Source: Lachnospiraceae bacterium A4
GTDB lineage: Bacteria > Bacillota > Clostridia > Lachnospirales > Lachnospiraceae
NCBI GenBank assembly: GCA_000403215.2
Contig: KE159527.1
Span: 614,083-678,082 of the forward strand
Reading direction: 5' to 3'
DNA length: 64,000 nt
Shown: positions 43,891-52,609 of the stretch, one piece after another
Numbering within the stretch: position 1 is the stretch's first letter
Layout: each line of letters begins with the position of its first letter
Notes under the pieces: generated by a model
What the model was told of the DNA's origin: nothing
Databases searched by the model: none
Seen by the model: only the letters and a program-made list of their open reading frames with translations
Translations under genes and position numbers: made by a program

Positions 43891-45696
43891 TCAGTTAACT
43901 CCATGTTGACTTCCATATTCAACAGATTTTTCCGCTGCCATTGATCGATGTATTTCGTAATCATCATCCCTGTATGTTGGAATATGAACCTCATCATTTG
44001 TATCAAAATATGAGAAACACTTCGGATATGACATTCTTCCTGATTTCAATTCCTCGGCGAGCAAAAGAAGATTAATCGTATTGATTGCACCCCCGCTTAC
44101 TCGGGTTCTCTCGCAAATATTATTCAGTCTATCTTTAAATCCGCCTGTAAATTCTCCCGACACAAAGGCATAATTAAAATTACATACCGTATCTTCAAAA
44201 ATCTTCCACCATTGATTTGGATTGATTGATGATTGCCTTGCTTTATTTTCCTCAATATACCGCACCATTTCATCCGCTTGGCTCATGGGAAGGGAATACC
44301 CTTTTGAATAGGCTTTATTGTCAATAATAAGCCCATTTTCGCCATAGTAAACACATACATCAGGTTTCCTCGTATCGCCCAGTCTTGCGCCTTTAAACGC
44401 AAGCTCTGTTGTCAGTAATTCTGCCGTCTGAATTTCATAATCCCTGTTTGAATCACTGTCAAATCCTAAATCAATCAACAGCAGATATTTATGGTTCACA
44501 TACTGTAACTTTCTTCTGATATTATCCTTTATAATTGAAAAATCTGATTTTGCAATATTTTGAATTTGGGCGGGAATACGCAGCCCAACAATCGTATCAG
44601 TAACCTTGTACTGATTTTGTTTTACAGCAATAGATAATCCAATATTGTCAAAACTGCTTAGATCATCCGCTATTGTGCTTTCTGATTCGGATATTCCCCT
44701 TACCTCAAGATACTTCTGCAGATACGCCAGACTTCTAAAATCCGATTGCAGGGCATTCAAAAAATGCGTTCTTCTGTTTCGCAGATAGTCCCTGTCAATT
44801 GCTTTTGTTGCCAGCATATCCCACATGACACGCTTCGGAATTTTAGCAAATTTTGATATCCCTTTTATATGCTTTATCATCCGCAGCCCTTTGAGTGTAA
44901 TTTGATAGGACTGGGCAATCGTATCCGAATATTCTTCCTCGTTCAAAATAGTAGAAACTGTTTTATTAACCTGTGTCACCCATCCCAACTGTTTCAGCCA
45001 ACTACATATTGTTCTTGCATACTTATCACTTGTACCCTCTGTATCTGACAACAGTTTATTGCGTTCCTTGGCATCACTAATTTCCGACAGACCTTGCAAT
45101 ATAAGATGTTGGGGAATTGATGTAAAGCCAGCTTCACCAATAAAGCCTAACTGCTCACCAATCTCAAATTTTGTCAAAGGCTCGCTATTTTCCAACAAAA
45201 GCATAATCCTACAGACTGGCGGATATGATAAGAAAGCCCTTTTCAAAATATCTTCTTCCTCGTCGCTTCCATCCTCTGTATGCGCATATTGCTCCCCTAA
45301 TTCAGACAGACTGCACTCATCTGACTGCCTGTCATAGTCAAGAAGTCCTACGCTCACTCCCCACCTTAAAAACGAATCTGCGGGCCAGTCGCTCTGATAC
45401 TCTTTTCTCTGCCCCGGCAAAGCCGCCTGCACAATGCCGGAACAAGGTGCATTACTTCTTGTATATCCTTTTGGTGTTCCTTTCCCTTTTAAGTGCTGAT
45501 ATGGAATATGTATTCTTTCCTCCGATAACTCCTTTATAAATGCATCCCTGCCATACTCCTGTGACACAAGGCGCGGAATTTTATCAAACCGTAATTCCCT
45601 GTTTACATCCGAATTAAGCAAAAAGAGTTTTATAACTCTCTTTAAGCTGCTGATTTTATATGCCTCCTGCACCCAGCCAAAAGTTCTTTCCGCCAT
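43891..45696 (-). CDS. FokI-like type IIS restriction endonuclease
   Basis: The 601-residue protein matches FokI along its whole length. The recognition part has RTFGWVQ at the N-terminus, SNAPCSGIVQAAL, SYPPVCRIMLLLE, LGFIGEAGFTSIP, GTSDKYARTICSWL and KIPKRVMWDMLATK. The cleavage domain has the catalytic set Asp446, Asp459 and Lys461 (RKPD and LIIDNKAYSKGYSLPMSQ), then QADEMVRYIEENKARQ, NPNQWWKIF and FVSGEFTGGF. A 40-residue tail beyond the FokI end is extra. Similarity of the recognition domains suggests a GGATG-like site. GGAGG precedes the start, 12 bases after the methyltransferase gene. Confidence 0.93.
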   Translation of the reverse strand: MAERTFGWVQEAYKISSLKRVIKLFLLNSDVNRELRFDKIPRLVSQEYGRDAFIKELSEERIHIPYQHLKGKGTPKGYTRSNAPCSGIVQAALPGQRKEYQSDWPADSFLRWGVSVGLLDYDRQSDECSLSELGEQYAHTEDGSDEEEDILKRAFLSYPPVCRIMLLLENSEPLTKFEIGEQLGFIGEAGFTSIPQHLILQGLSEISDAKERNKLLSDTEGTSDKYARTICSWLKQLGWVTQVNKTVSTILNEEEYSDTIAQSYQITLKGLRMIKHIKGISKFAKIPKRVMWDMLATKAIDRDYLRNRRTHFLNALQSDFRSLAYLQKYLEVRGISESESTIADDLSSFDNIGLSIAVKQNQYKVTDTIVGLRIPAQIQNIAKSDFSIIKDNIRRKLQYVNHKYLLLIDLGFDSDSNRDYEIQTAELLTTELAFKGARLGDTRKPDVCVYYGENGLIIDNKAYSKGYSLPMSQADEMVRYIEENKARQSSINPNQWWKIFEDTVCNFNYAFVSGEFTGGFKDRLNNICERTRVSGGAINTINLLLLAEELKSGRMSYPKCFSYFDTNDEVHIPTYRDDDYEIHRSMAAEKSVEYGSQHGVN

Positions 45697-45708
45697 GTCA
45701 AACCTCCG

Positions 45709-46560
45709 TTAGTAATTAGTAACCAAAACTTCCTGTGTCACATTATCGCCATTTTTTGTATGATAATTGCAATTATTATAATTAAAATTTATTTTGTGCA
45801 TATGATATTTCCGTTCTCTTTTCCAATTCAATAAAATATTGTTTACAACACCCTTATGATGTGAAACATTTGACAAAGCAAATTTTATTCCCCGTTCGTT
45901 CAAGCTATCCAATATATCGTACAACGCTCTCTCGTCATCTTCGCCCCAACCCTTAAATCCTCTTTTTCCATCATTGTAACTTCCACAAGTTATTAAATAT
46001 GGCGGATCGGCGTATAAAAAATCCCCTCCCTTCATTAAACTGTAATCAAATTCCCGAAAATCGCAAGAACTATAACGCACCTGCTCAATAATGCCCTGTA
46101 GCCTGCATAAGTTATCCCGCATTACTTCATTGAATGAGCTTCGGTCCTTCCCAAAGGGGTTGTTGTATTCATGAGCTGAATTAAACCTGAATTGATAATT
46201 AAAACTAAAACACATCAACACATACAAATCTAACGGATTTTTTGTAGTATTATAGTGGTTTCTAAAACGCTCATAGGCAGCTTTATCTTCTTTTGTCAGC
46301 TTCCACTCATTGATAATGTCATCTATCCTGCGTATCGTTTCTTCCACACCCAAACGCTGAAATTCTTTGTATATTTCTATAACAAAAAAGTTTAAATCAT
46401 TAGCGATATGCTCATTTGCACTTGTGTTAAAGGTTACATCGCATCCCCCGCAAAATATATCAACCATAAGGTCAACTTTCTTGGGAAACCACCTTTGTAT
46501 CTGCCCCATAATCCGGTATTTATTTCCTATATAATTCATAGGCGCTTTTATATATTCCAT
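45709..46560 (-). CDS. D12-class (Dam-like) adenine-N6 DNA methyltransferase
   Basis: The 283-residue enzyme has the Dam-type N-terminus YIKAPMNYIGNKYRIM, the SAM motif VDIFCGGCDVTFN, and the catalytic motif IV FLYADPPYLITCGSY. D12 enzymes methylate the N6 of adenine. M.FokI is a fusion of two D12 domains, each acting on one strand of the asymmetric site; here two separate genes fill these roles. Its ATG overlaps the stop of the other methyltransferase by one base (TAATG). It protects host DNA from the endonuclease coded downstream. Confidence 0.93.
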   Translation of the reverse strand: MEYIKAPMNYIGNKYRIMGQIQRWFPKKVDLMVDIFCGGCDVTFNTSANEHIANDLNFFVIEIYKEFQRLGVEETIRRIDDIINEWKLTKEDKAAYERFRNHYNTTKNPLDLYVLMCFSFNYQFRFNSAHEYNNPFGKDRSSFNEVMRDNLCRLQGIIEQVRYSSCDFREFDYSLMKGGDFLYADPPYLITCGSYNDGKRGFKGWGEDDERALYDILDSLNERGIKFALSNVSHHKGVVNNILLNWKRERKYHMHKINFNYNNCNYHTKNGDNVTQEVLVTNY

Positions 46561-47582
46561 TAGTTCCTCCTCAAAAAATAAAGCTGCTCTTTTAACCCTG
46601 CTTTATTATTTGGAATCTTGTTCTTATATCTTCTATAATCAATTTCTATAAGCTGAAATGAATTGCCGACAGCATACTCTTTACATAATTTTGATAATTC
46701 ATCTGTACTGATTATACCTTCATTGTTATAGCTGATTAGTAAATATCTGCTCTGACAATCCCTGATAAGCGTTTCAAATGCACTATGTACTTTACTTTTC
46801 TTACAAAAAACACTTTTTTGATTATCATAGCTCCTCATTCCTGTCACGCCCTGCAGTTTTGGATAGTCATATCTTGCTATCGTTTCAAGTACATGATAAT
46901 TTGGAAGATATTCCCTTGCATTATATGGCGGATCCGCATACAGCAAATCATATTGTTCACTAAGAATCTGCGTATAATCTGCATTGGTGCATACCATTTT
47001 CGCGTTTGTTGCTATAATTGCCGGTTTCTCTAACCGCAATGCATTATATGTACGCTTATCCCAATATTTCAGGTATGCCCCAAACACCCCTGTAATATTA
47101 GCTACATATGGCACTGCATTGATCAACGCCGCAAGCAGATAGAAATATTCGTCCTCGGAGAGCAGACCTGTCTGCTTCCATTCCTCAATCTGCATTCGTA
47201 TTAAATCTATCTTTATAGCATTTTCATTTTGAAAATACATTCTGTCACAATTTTCATTTGGAGAATAATTGTTATAAATAAAACACTGTTGAAGCGAATA
47301 TGCCGTATCTTCCAATGTAATGTGGTTTAAATATTCAATAACATCAAAATCAAAGTTTTTGAACAAAGGTTCTGCACATATACCGATAGTTCCTCTCGCA
47401 ATCACATAACTGAAATAAAGGAAATCATTTGACCACACACTATATTGTTTTGCTTTCAAAGCGTTCCCGACTGTACCTGAACCTGAAAAAATATCAATTA
47501 CTGTCTTAATATTTTCCGTTTCTGCTTCTATGGTGTCTATTATGTAATCAAGCAATAAAGTCTTTCCACCAATATAACGCAT
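46560..47582 (-). CDS. Second D12-class adenine-N6 DNA methyltransferase
   Basis: The 340-residue protein starts MRYIGGKTLLLDYIIDTI and has VIDIFSGSGTVGNALKAKQY (SAM motif I) and DLLYADPPYNAREYLPNYHV (motif IV, DPPY). It probably methylates the opposite strand of the asymmetric recognition site. ATG at 47582 has GGGGAC at proper spacing and begins with the family's conserved residues; an ATG at 47615 is less likely. It is first of the three R-M enzymes, so methylation is made before cleavage. The gene is AT-richer than its flanks, which suggests recent transfer. Confidence 0.93.
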   Translation of the reverse strand: MRYIGGKTLLLDYIIDTIEAETENIKTVIDIFSGSGTVGNALKAKQYSVWSNDFLYFSYVIARGTIGICAEPLFKNFDFDVIEYLNHITLEDTAYSLQQCFIYNNYSPNENCDRMYFQNENAIKIDLIRMQIEEWKQTGLLSEDEYFYLLAALINAVPYVANITGVFGAYLKYWDKRTYNALRLEKPAIIATNAKMVCTNADYTQILSEQYDLLYADPPYNAREYLPNYHVLETIARYDYPKLQGVTGMRSYDNQKSVFCKKSKVHSAFETLIRDCQSRYLLISYNNEGIISTDELSKLCKEYAVGNSFQLIEIDYRRYKNKIPNNKAGLKEQLYFLRRN

Positions 47583-47653
47583 AGTATGTCCCCGCTTTCT
47601 AATATTTTTATTCATTTCAAGGTCTATATCATATTCATCCTCTTTGACATCTC

Positions 47654-47863
47654 TTAAATATGTAAATCACTATTTACTGCCACTACTCTATCCGCCTTTC
47701 TTCCTCGCTTCATACCTGCAGGCTTCTTTGCATAATCAGGTATCAGCCAAACGCCGCTCTTTTGAATTGCTCCATCTATTCTCCCAGCCCTGCATAGCGT
47801 AGTTACACGCCTTGCAGATATATTCCATTTCTGTGCAGTTTCTTCAGAAGTTAAATATTCCAT
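47654..47863 (-). CDS. Small HTH DNA-binding protein heading the R-M cassette
   Basis: The 69-residue protein has a MerR/excisionase-type helix-turn-helix, EYLTSEETAQKWNISARRVT then TLCRAGRIDGAIQKSGVWLIP, with a basic tail KPAGMKRGRKADR. Similar short proteins lie next to many mobile or R-M genes in Clostridia. It is upstream of and co-directional with the methyltransferases, so it might control the cassette as C-proteins do; it is not of the usual Xre-like C-protein fold, so this is only inference. Confidence 0.75.
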   Translation of the reverse strand: MEYLTSEETAQKWNISARRVTTLCRAGRIDGAIQKSGVWLIPDYAKKPAGMKRGRKADRVVAVNSDLHI

Positions 47864-48062
47864 AATATGCCTCCAATTTCGTTTATATTATATTCTTTTT
47901 TCGGAACAAATTCAAGATAGTATTACATTTTATCGAAAATCTACAACATATTGTGTTACTTTTCACAGGGTGAGGAAATAAAAGCCCGGATAGATTAAAA
48001 GCGCTGTTAGCACAGGCAGACGCCGCTGAAGCAGACTAAAAGAACAAACTACAGCTATATGT

Positions 48063-48102
48063 AAAAAGCGGCACTTGCCGCCCAGTCAGGGTAACAAGTG
48101 CC
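48063..48102 (-). terminator. Intrinsic terminator after lactate dehydrogenase gene
   Basis: GGCACTTG and CAAGTGCC pair, followed on the minus strand by GCTTTTTAC. Confidence 0.8.
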
Positions 48103-48117
48103 ATTTTATATACACGT

Positions 48118-49074
48118 TTAAAGCTCCAGCCCTTTGATTACAGACGCCAGCGTATCCGCTGATTGTTTCAGCTTCGCCTGCTCCTCCTCATTCAATGAGA
48201 TGGGAACTCTCGTCTGTACGCCGTTCTCTCCCAGCACAGCCGGCATACTGAGTGCCATGCCTTCGATGCCGTACTCTCCGTGAATCATTCTTGAAATCGG
48301 AAGAATCGAGCGCTCATCGCGTATGATTGACTCGCAGATTCTCTTGACAGTCATGGCAATCCCATAGTACGTTGCACGCTTTTTGGAGATAATCTCATAC
48401 GCGCAGTTCTTGACTTCCTCTGCGATACGCTCCATCGACTCCTCATGCTGATAGTGTCCCCTCAGCTCGCAGAAATCATTCAATGGCACGCCGGATACAT
48501 TGGCGCTGCTCCATGCGGCGATCTCACTGTCCCCATGCTCACCGATAATAAACGCATGCACACTCTTGCTGTCCACATTCAGATGCTCGCCGAGCTTGTA
48601 TTTGAGTCTGGCACTGTCAAGCACTGTACCAGAACCGATCACCCTGTCCTCCGGCAAATTGCTGAGTTTGCACGCCACATACGTAAGAATATCTACTGGA
48701 TTGGATACAATCAGCAGTATCCCCTTGTAATTCCTGCCTGCAATCTCAGGAATAATACTCTTAAAAATCCCTACATTCTTGTGTACCAAGTCCAGTCTTG
48801 TCTCATCGGGCTTCTGGTTTGCGCCTGCCGTAATAATCACGATGGCAGCATCTACGATATCATCATAACCGCCTGCATAGATGTCCACATGGCCGACAAA
48901 CGGAATGCCATGCGCGATATCCAGCGCTTCGCCCTCCGCCCTGTCATGGTCCGCATCAATCAGTACCATCTCCGAAAACAATCCGCTCTGCATCAGGCAG
49001 AAAGCAATTGAAGAGCCTACAAACCCACAGCCTACGATCGCTACTTTTCTGTTGTTAATCACTACGTCTTTCAT
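48118..49074 (-). CDS. ldh: L-lactate dehydrogenase
   Basis: The 318-residue enzyme has the NAD-binding motif KVAIVGCGFVGSSIAF, the specificity loop AGANQKPDETRLDLV (Gln as in lactate rather than malate dehydrogenases), NPVDILTYV, and the catalytic His in IIGEHGDSEIAAWS. It reduces pyruvate to lactate to regenerate NAD during fermentation. ATG at 49074 is preferred: AGGAGG lies nine bases upstream, whereas upstream in-frame ATGs are too close to or beyond it. It is a single gene with its own terminator. Confidence 0.95.
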   Translation of the reverse strand: MKDVVINNRKVAIVGCGFVGSSIAFCLMQSGLFSEMVLIDADHDRAEGEALDIAHGIPFVGHVDIYAGGYDDIVDAAIVIITAGANQKPDETRLDLVHKNVGIFKSIIPEIAGRNYKGILLIVSNPVDILTYVACKLSNLPEDRVIGSGTVLDSARLKYKLGEHLNVDSKSVHAFIIGEHGDSEIAAWSSANVSGVPLNDFCELRGHYQHEESMERIAEEVKNCAYEIISKKRATYYGIAMTVKRICESIIRDERSILPISRMIHGEYGIEGMALSMPAVLGENGVQTRVPISLNEEEQAKLKQSADTLASVIKGLEL

Positions 49075-49222
49075 TCCTGACATCCTCCTATTCTTTCCAT
49101 TCAATATGCTCATTTATTTTATTCACAGTATAGTATACCTTCCGTTTATACAAATATGCGAATTTTTATGTGTATGCCTGTAATACTTGTCTTTTACTGG
49201 CTTAAAAGTACTTTCAAACGAA

Positions 49223-49633
49223 CTAATTCCTGTCCAGACAGTACCCGTTCGATGTCATATGCGCCACTTGGTTTCCAAGCTCATCGCAAACCGTCACTTC
49301 ATAATAGCAGGTCTTTCTTCCCTCCTTGAGCTTTACAGCCTCTGCAATCAGTTTCGCGCCTTTTGCCCCGCCAAGAAAACTGATAGAGGCAGAGAGTGAA
49401 ACGCTTGCCGTCTTATTCCAGTTTGATGCCACTGCAAAAGCAAAATCTGCCAGCGTAAATATTGCGCCGCCCATGACAGCCCCCAACGCATTGCGGTGCG
49501 TCTCATTTAATATTATGGAGCACTTTGCATATCCCTCCCCCACCGCCTCGATCACTGCCCCGTTCACCGTGGCAAAGCGGTCCTGTGAAAACCTCTCCCG
49601 CACTTCCTCCAGCGCTGTCTCGTCTGTTGTCAT
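49223..49633 (-). CDS. PaaI-type hotdog thioesterase
   Basis: The 136-residue hotdog-fold protein has the PaaI signature HRNALGAVMGGAIFTLADFAFAVASN and later SISFLGGAKGAKLIAEA and YEVTVCDELGNQVAHMT. Members hydrolyse aryl- or acyl-CoA esters. It sits alone between the ldh and TetR genes, and the nearby regulator might control it. The acyl group acted on is unknown. Confidence 0.88.
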   Translation of the reverse strand: MTTDETALEEVRERFSQDRFATVNGAVIEAVGEGYAKCSIILNETHRNALGAVMGGAIFTLADFAFAVASNWNKTASVSLSASISFLGGAKGAKLIAEAVKLKEGRKTCYYEVTVCDELGNQVAHMTSNGYCLDRN

Positions 49634-49761
49634 ATCGTTTGTCTCCTCCTGTCTAAAAAACGTTTGTTAAAAATTTCACCTGGACGCCCGTGTGCAGTTT
49701 TCGCTGCATATTTCCTTTGCACGGGTCTGTACATAAAGCAAAAGCATGGTCGTACCATGCC

Positions 49762-50349
49762 TTATTTTACTACCATTCCCAAAGTACCCATGATGTATGC
49801 AATCTCCCTGTCCACCCGCTCTGCGGTCATACCCATTACGCGCGCGGATACTTTTAACCCCTCTAATGTATACAGGATATTACGCGCTGCCTCCGCCGCA
49901 TCTTCACAGTCCATCCACTCCTGCGCGACGCCCTCTGCAATCAGATGTGCCAGCACTGCCGCCTCCTCGTCAAACTGCTTTTTGACAGGATTATTTTTCG
50001 CTGTAAAATTATTTTCGAACAGATATTCATAGGTGGCAGCCGTAAGATTGTCCTTTTTCTTCAAAATGGTCTTTTTCTGCTCATCAAGGTATAGAAGAAG
50101 CTGTTCTCCCGGTGTCGTCCCCTTTGCCATGACTGCCTCAAGAACGGCAGCCCTTCTTGCATGTTCCTCCTCGAGTACCGCTTCAAAAAGCGCTCTTGTA
50201 CTGGCAAAATACAGATACAGCCCTCCGCGGCTGATCTCGCACACGTCTACAATGTCCTTCATCGTGACTGCACGATAACCATTTTTGCCAAAGACACTTC
50301 TCGCCTTCTCCACAATATACTTTCTTTTCTGTACCGTCCTGTCTCCCAT
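49762..50349 (-). CDS. TetR-family transcriptional regulator
   Basis: The 195-residue protein has the TetR HTH near the N-terminus: KYIVEKARSVFGKNGYRAVT then MKDIVDVCEISRGGLYLYFAS. The C-terminal ligand-binding domain is variable, with GEQLLLYLDEQKKTILKKKD. Such regulators repress neighbouring transport or enzyme genes until a small ligand binds. The thioesterase gene downstream in the same direction is a possible target. Confidence 0.9.
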   Translation of the reverse strand: MGDRTVQKRKYIVEKARSVFGKNGYRAVTMKDIVDVCEISRGGLYLYFASTRALFEAVLEEEHARRAAVLEAVMAKGTTPGEQLLLYLDEQKKTILKKKDNLTAATYEYLFENNFTAKNNPVKKQFDEEAAVLAHLIAEGVAQEWMDCEDAAEAARNILYTLEGLKVSARVMGMTAERVDREIAYIMGTLGMVVK

Positions 50350-50374
50350 GCACTCAGCTCCTTGCTCTTTTGTA

Positions 50375-50839
50375 CTAATACTCCAGCGGCTTTCTGATTT
50401 CCATCAGCTCTTTTAGTTTTAATAACAATGCAAGATACACGCCATTCTGAACGCCCTCCGACCACACTGCGCCCTTCATATCACCGCGGATTACATACTT
50501 GGACAATATATCCCCCAAAACAGTGATTTCCTGCAAGGAGCAGGCACTGATGACACGCAGTTCATCTTCCGCCGTCTTCATGCGGTATCTCGAATACGTA
50601 TACACATAATTTCTATTGATAAAGTCTGTCTTTTTTGCCTCCTTGATAAAGCCAAGCAGCGTCGAGTCGTAAACCGGAACAGCCATGGAACTTTTCTCAA
50701 TTCCCTCACCTTTGTAAATCCCGGATGTGACAGTACCGCTCTTTTCCTGAAGCCATGACAAATACCGCATCAATTGCGCCACGTCGTCCTTATAACAAAT
50801 GATAATCTCGTCTCTTGAAAGCCTCAAGCCCTCCTGCAT
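50375..50839 (-). CDS. Protein of unknown function
   Basis: The 154-residue protein starts at ATG 50839 after GGGGGAATTAC. I do not recognise a family. It is soluble and mixed alpha/beta, with RDEIIICYKDDVAQLMRYLS, GIYKGEGIEKSSMAVPVYDS and RVISACSLQEITVLGDILSK as its most distinct stretches. It is 25 bases upstream of the TetR gene and probably co-transcribed with it. Confidence 0.7.
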   Translation of the reverse strand: MQEGLRLSRDEIIICYKDDVAQLMRYLSWLQEKSGTVTSGIYKGEGIEKSSMAVPVYDSTLLGFIKEAKKTDFINRNYVYTYSRYRMKTAEDELRVISACSLQEITVLGDILSKYVIRGDMKGAVWSEGVQNGVYLALLLKLKELMEIRKPLEY

Positions 50840-51004
50840 TGTAATTCCCCCTTTGTGCGCTGCATCGCTGTATAGGTATATTTTAACATAAAACTTCAAA
50901 ATGTACAGTGGTTCCTATCAAAGAAATTTAATAAAATTTTTCTTGCTTATTCCAAAACTTTCTGGTTAAGATAAGAATATCTTTTTTTTACCGGGAGAAT
51001 CATT

Positions 51005-51529
51005 ATGAGAATTGAAACCTTTGCGAAGTTTATACTGCGTTTTATATTAAAGCCCTTGTCTTTTATCCCTGCAATTTTGATGATGTACATCATCTTCTCT
51101 TTTTCCTCACAGGACGGCACTGCCAGCTCGAAGCTGAGCTATCAGGTGACATACAAGGCTGTTTCCGTGGCGGACCGTGCACTCGACTTAGAGCTGACAG
51201 ACAAGCAGATCTCACGCTGCATCAGAAAAATTCATTACTATGTGCGCAAACTTGCACATTTCTCAGAATATTTCCTGCTCGCAGTCTCCATTGCAGTGCC
51301 GTTGTATGTGTATGGTGTCCGCGGCATGTGGCTTGTGCTCACCGCAGGCATTCTCTGTGTCAGTTACGCTGCCCTTGACGAGTTCCACCAGTACTTTGTC
51401 CGGGGGCGCGGATGCTCTGCGCGCGATGTGCTGATTGATAGCTGCGGAGCCTTGATCGGTATTCTATTTGTCAGAATATTGGGATATATTGGAAGAAAGA
51501 CAATTTTTGAGCCGCTCTGCCGGCATTAG
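51005..51529 (+). CDS. VanZ-like membrane protein
   Basis: The 174-residue protein has four hydrophobic segments and the VanZ pattern: IIFSFSSQDGTASSKLS near the start, then RKIHYYVRKLAHFSEYFLLA, and LDEFHQYFVRGRGCSARDVLIDSCGALIG. VanZ-like proteins give low-level teicoplanin resistance in some vancomycin operons, but most relatives have unknown roles at the cell envelope. ATG at 51005 follows GGGAGAATC. It is the only plus-strand gene in this stretch and ends near a strong terminator. Confidence 0.9.
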   Translation: MRIETFAKFILRFILKPLSFIPAILMMYIIFSFSSQDGTASSKLSYQVTYKAVSVADRALDLELTDKQISRCIRKIHYYVRKLAHFSEYFLLAVSIAVPLYVYGVRGMWLVLTAGILCVSYAALDEFHQYFVRGRGCSARDVLIDSCGALIGILFVRILGYIGRKTIFEPLCRH

Positions 51530-51701
51530 CGTTAGAAGTGCGAAATTTCTTTGATTGTTATTTTTAGATAATATATTGCTAGTAATTCGCAATATAGTTA
51601 TAGAAAAAAGGCTTGTTTCGTTGTATAGTTATAATATGTTTAGCAGAGATGTTAGACTTGCTAATTAGCAATTCCGGAAGAATTCCCCTTTTACACAGAC
51701 A

Positions 51702-51734
51702 GGAAGCCTGAGCAATCAGGCTTCCATGTTTTTT
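51702..51734 (+). terminator. Intrinsic terminator downstream of vanZ-like gene
   Basis: GGAAGCCTG and CAGGCTTCC pair around AGCAAT, followed by ATGTTTTTTG on the plus strand. Confidence 0.85.
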
Positions 51735-51752
51735 GTGGCTTTTTTTACTTTT

Positions 51753-52577
51753 TTATAAAACACAATGCTTAATCCAGTTCTTGCACAGCGCCATCCACTG
51801 TTCACACTGCGGCTCGGTCTCATTGCCACCCATTGACGCTGTCTCTGCAGTAGCGAGCGAATACCCGTGCCCGCCGTGTGGAAATACATGATATTCGAAA
51901 CTGACCCCCGCCTTTTTGAGTGCGCCTGCAAACAACAGGGAATTTTCAAGAGGTACTACATCATCCTCAAAAGTATGCCACATAAATACTGGCGGTACTT
52001 TGTCCGTCACCTGTGTTTCCAAGCTCAATGCCTCTTCCAGCGCCGCTTCCGCCTTATCGCCCATCAGGTTCACAAAGCTGCCTCTGTGCGCAAATTCGCC
52101 CGAGATAATCACAGGATATGCGAGAATCAGACCGTTTGGCTGATAACATGCCTTTGTCATCTGCAATTCCTGTTCCAGCCAGTCTTTGTCCCAGAAGCAG
52201 CCCAGACTCGCCGCAAGATGCGCGCCTGCCGAAAATCCTGCGACTAAAATTTTGTCCTTGTCAATTGCATACTGGTCTGCGTGCGCTCTGAGATACGCCA
52301 CAGACCACGCCAGCTCTTTCAATTCCTGAGGATATGCCACGCCATGTTTTGAGATATCATACCAAAGTACTGCCGCATGACAGCCCGCAGTCAGAAAGTG
52401 GAGAGCGACTGGCTCTCCCTCCCGGACAGATACATGTTCATAGCCGCCGCCCGGACAGATTAAAACCAGCGGGCGCTTGCGCTCACCATACGTATCTGGA
52501 TAATCTTCTTGTATATAAAGTGACAGACTCGCCTGCACAGTGCCCTCAACAGTTACCTGAATTGTTTCTGTTTTCAT
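51753..52577 (-). CDS. Alpha/beta-hydrolase esterase (acetylxylan esterase/BD-FAE-like)
   Basis: The 274-residue hydrolase has the oxyanion motif LICPGGGYEHVS, nucleophile Ser in VAGFSAGAHLAASLG, the Asp region WHTFEDDVVPLENS and catalytic His in FPHGGHGYSLA. These features match bifunctional feruloyl/acetyl esterases of gut Clostridia that remove acyl groups from plant polysaccharides. There is no signal peptide, so it probably acts in the cytoplasm on imported oligosaccharides. It is a single gene. Confidence 0.87.
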   Translation of the reverse strand: MKTETIQVTVEGTVQASLSLYIQEDYPDTYGERKRPLVLICPGGGYEHVSVREGEPVALHFLTAGCHAAVLWYDISKHGVAYPQELKELAWSVAYLRAHADQYAIDKDKILVAGFSAGAHLAASLGCFWDKDWLEQELQMTKACYQPNGLILAYPVIISGEFAHRGSFVNLMGDKAEAALEEALSLETQVTDKVPPVFMWHTFEDDVVPLENSLLFAGALKKAGVSFEYHVFPHGGHGYSLATAETASMGGNETEPQCEQWMALCKNWIKHCVL

Positions 52578-52609
52578 TTTATAATCCGCCTTTCTGATTC
52601 TGTATACTT

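Noticed and set aside
43779..44006. 75-codon frame overlapping the 3' end of the FokI-like gene
   Set aside because: It shares sequence with the endonuclease tail in another frame and lacks a start signal or recognisable motif.
51540..51660. AT-rich stretch with TATAAT-like motifs after the vanZ-like gene
   Set aside because: Promoter-like words are common in AT-rich DNA and no gene or small RNA structure follows them.
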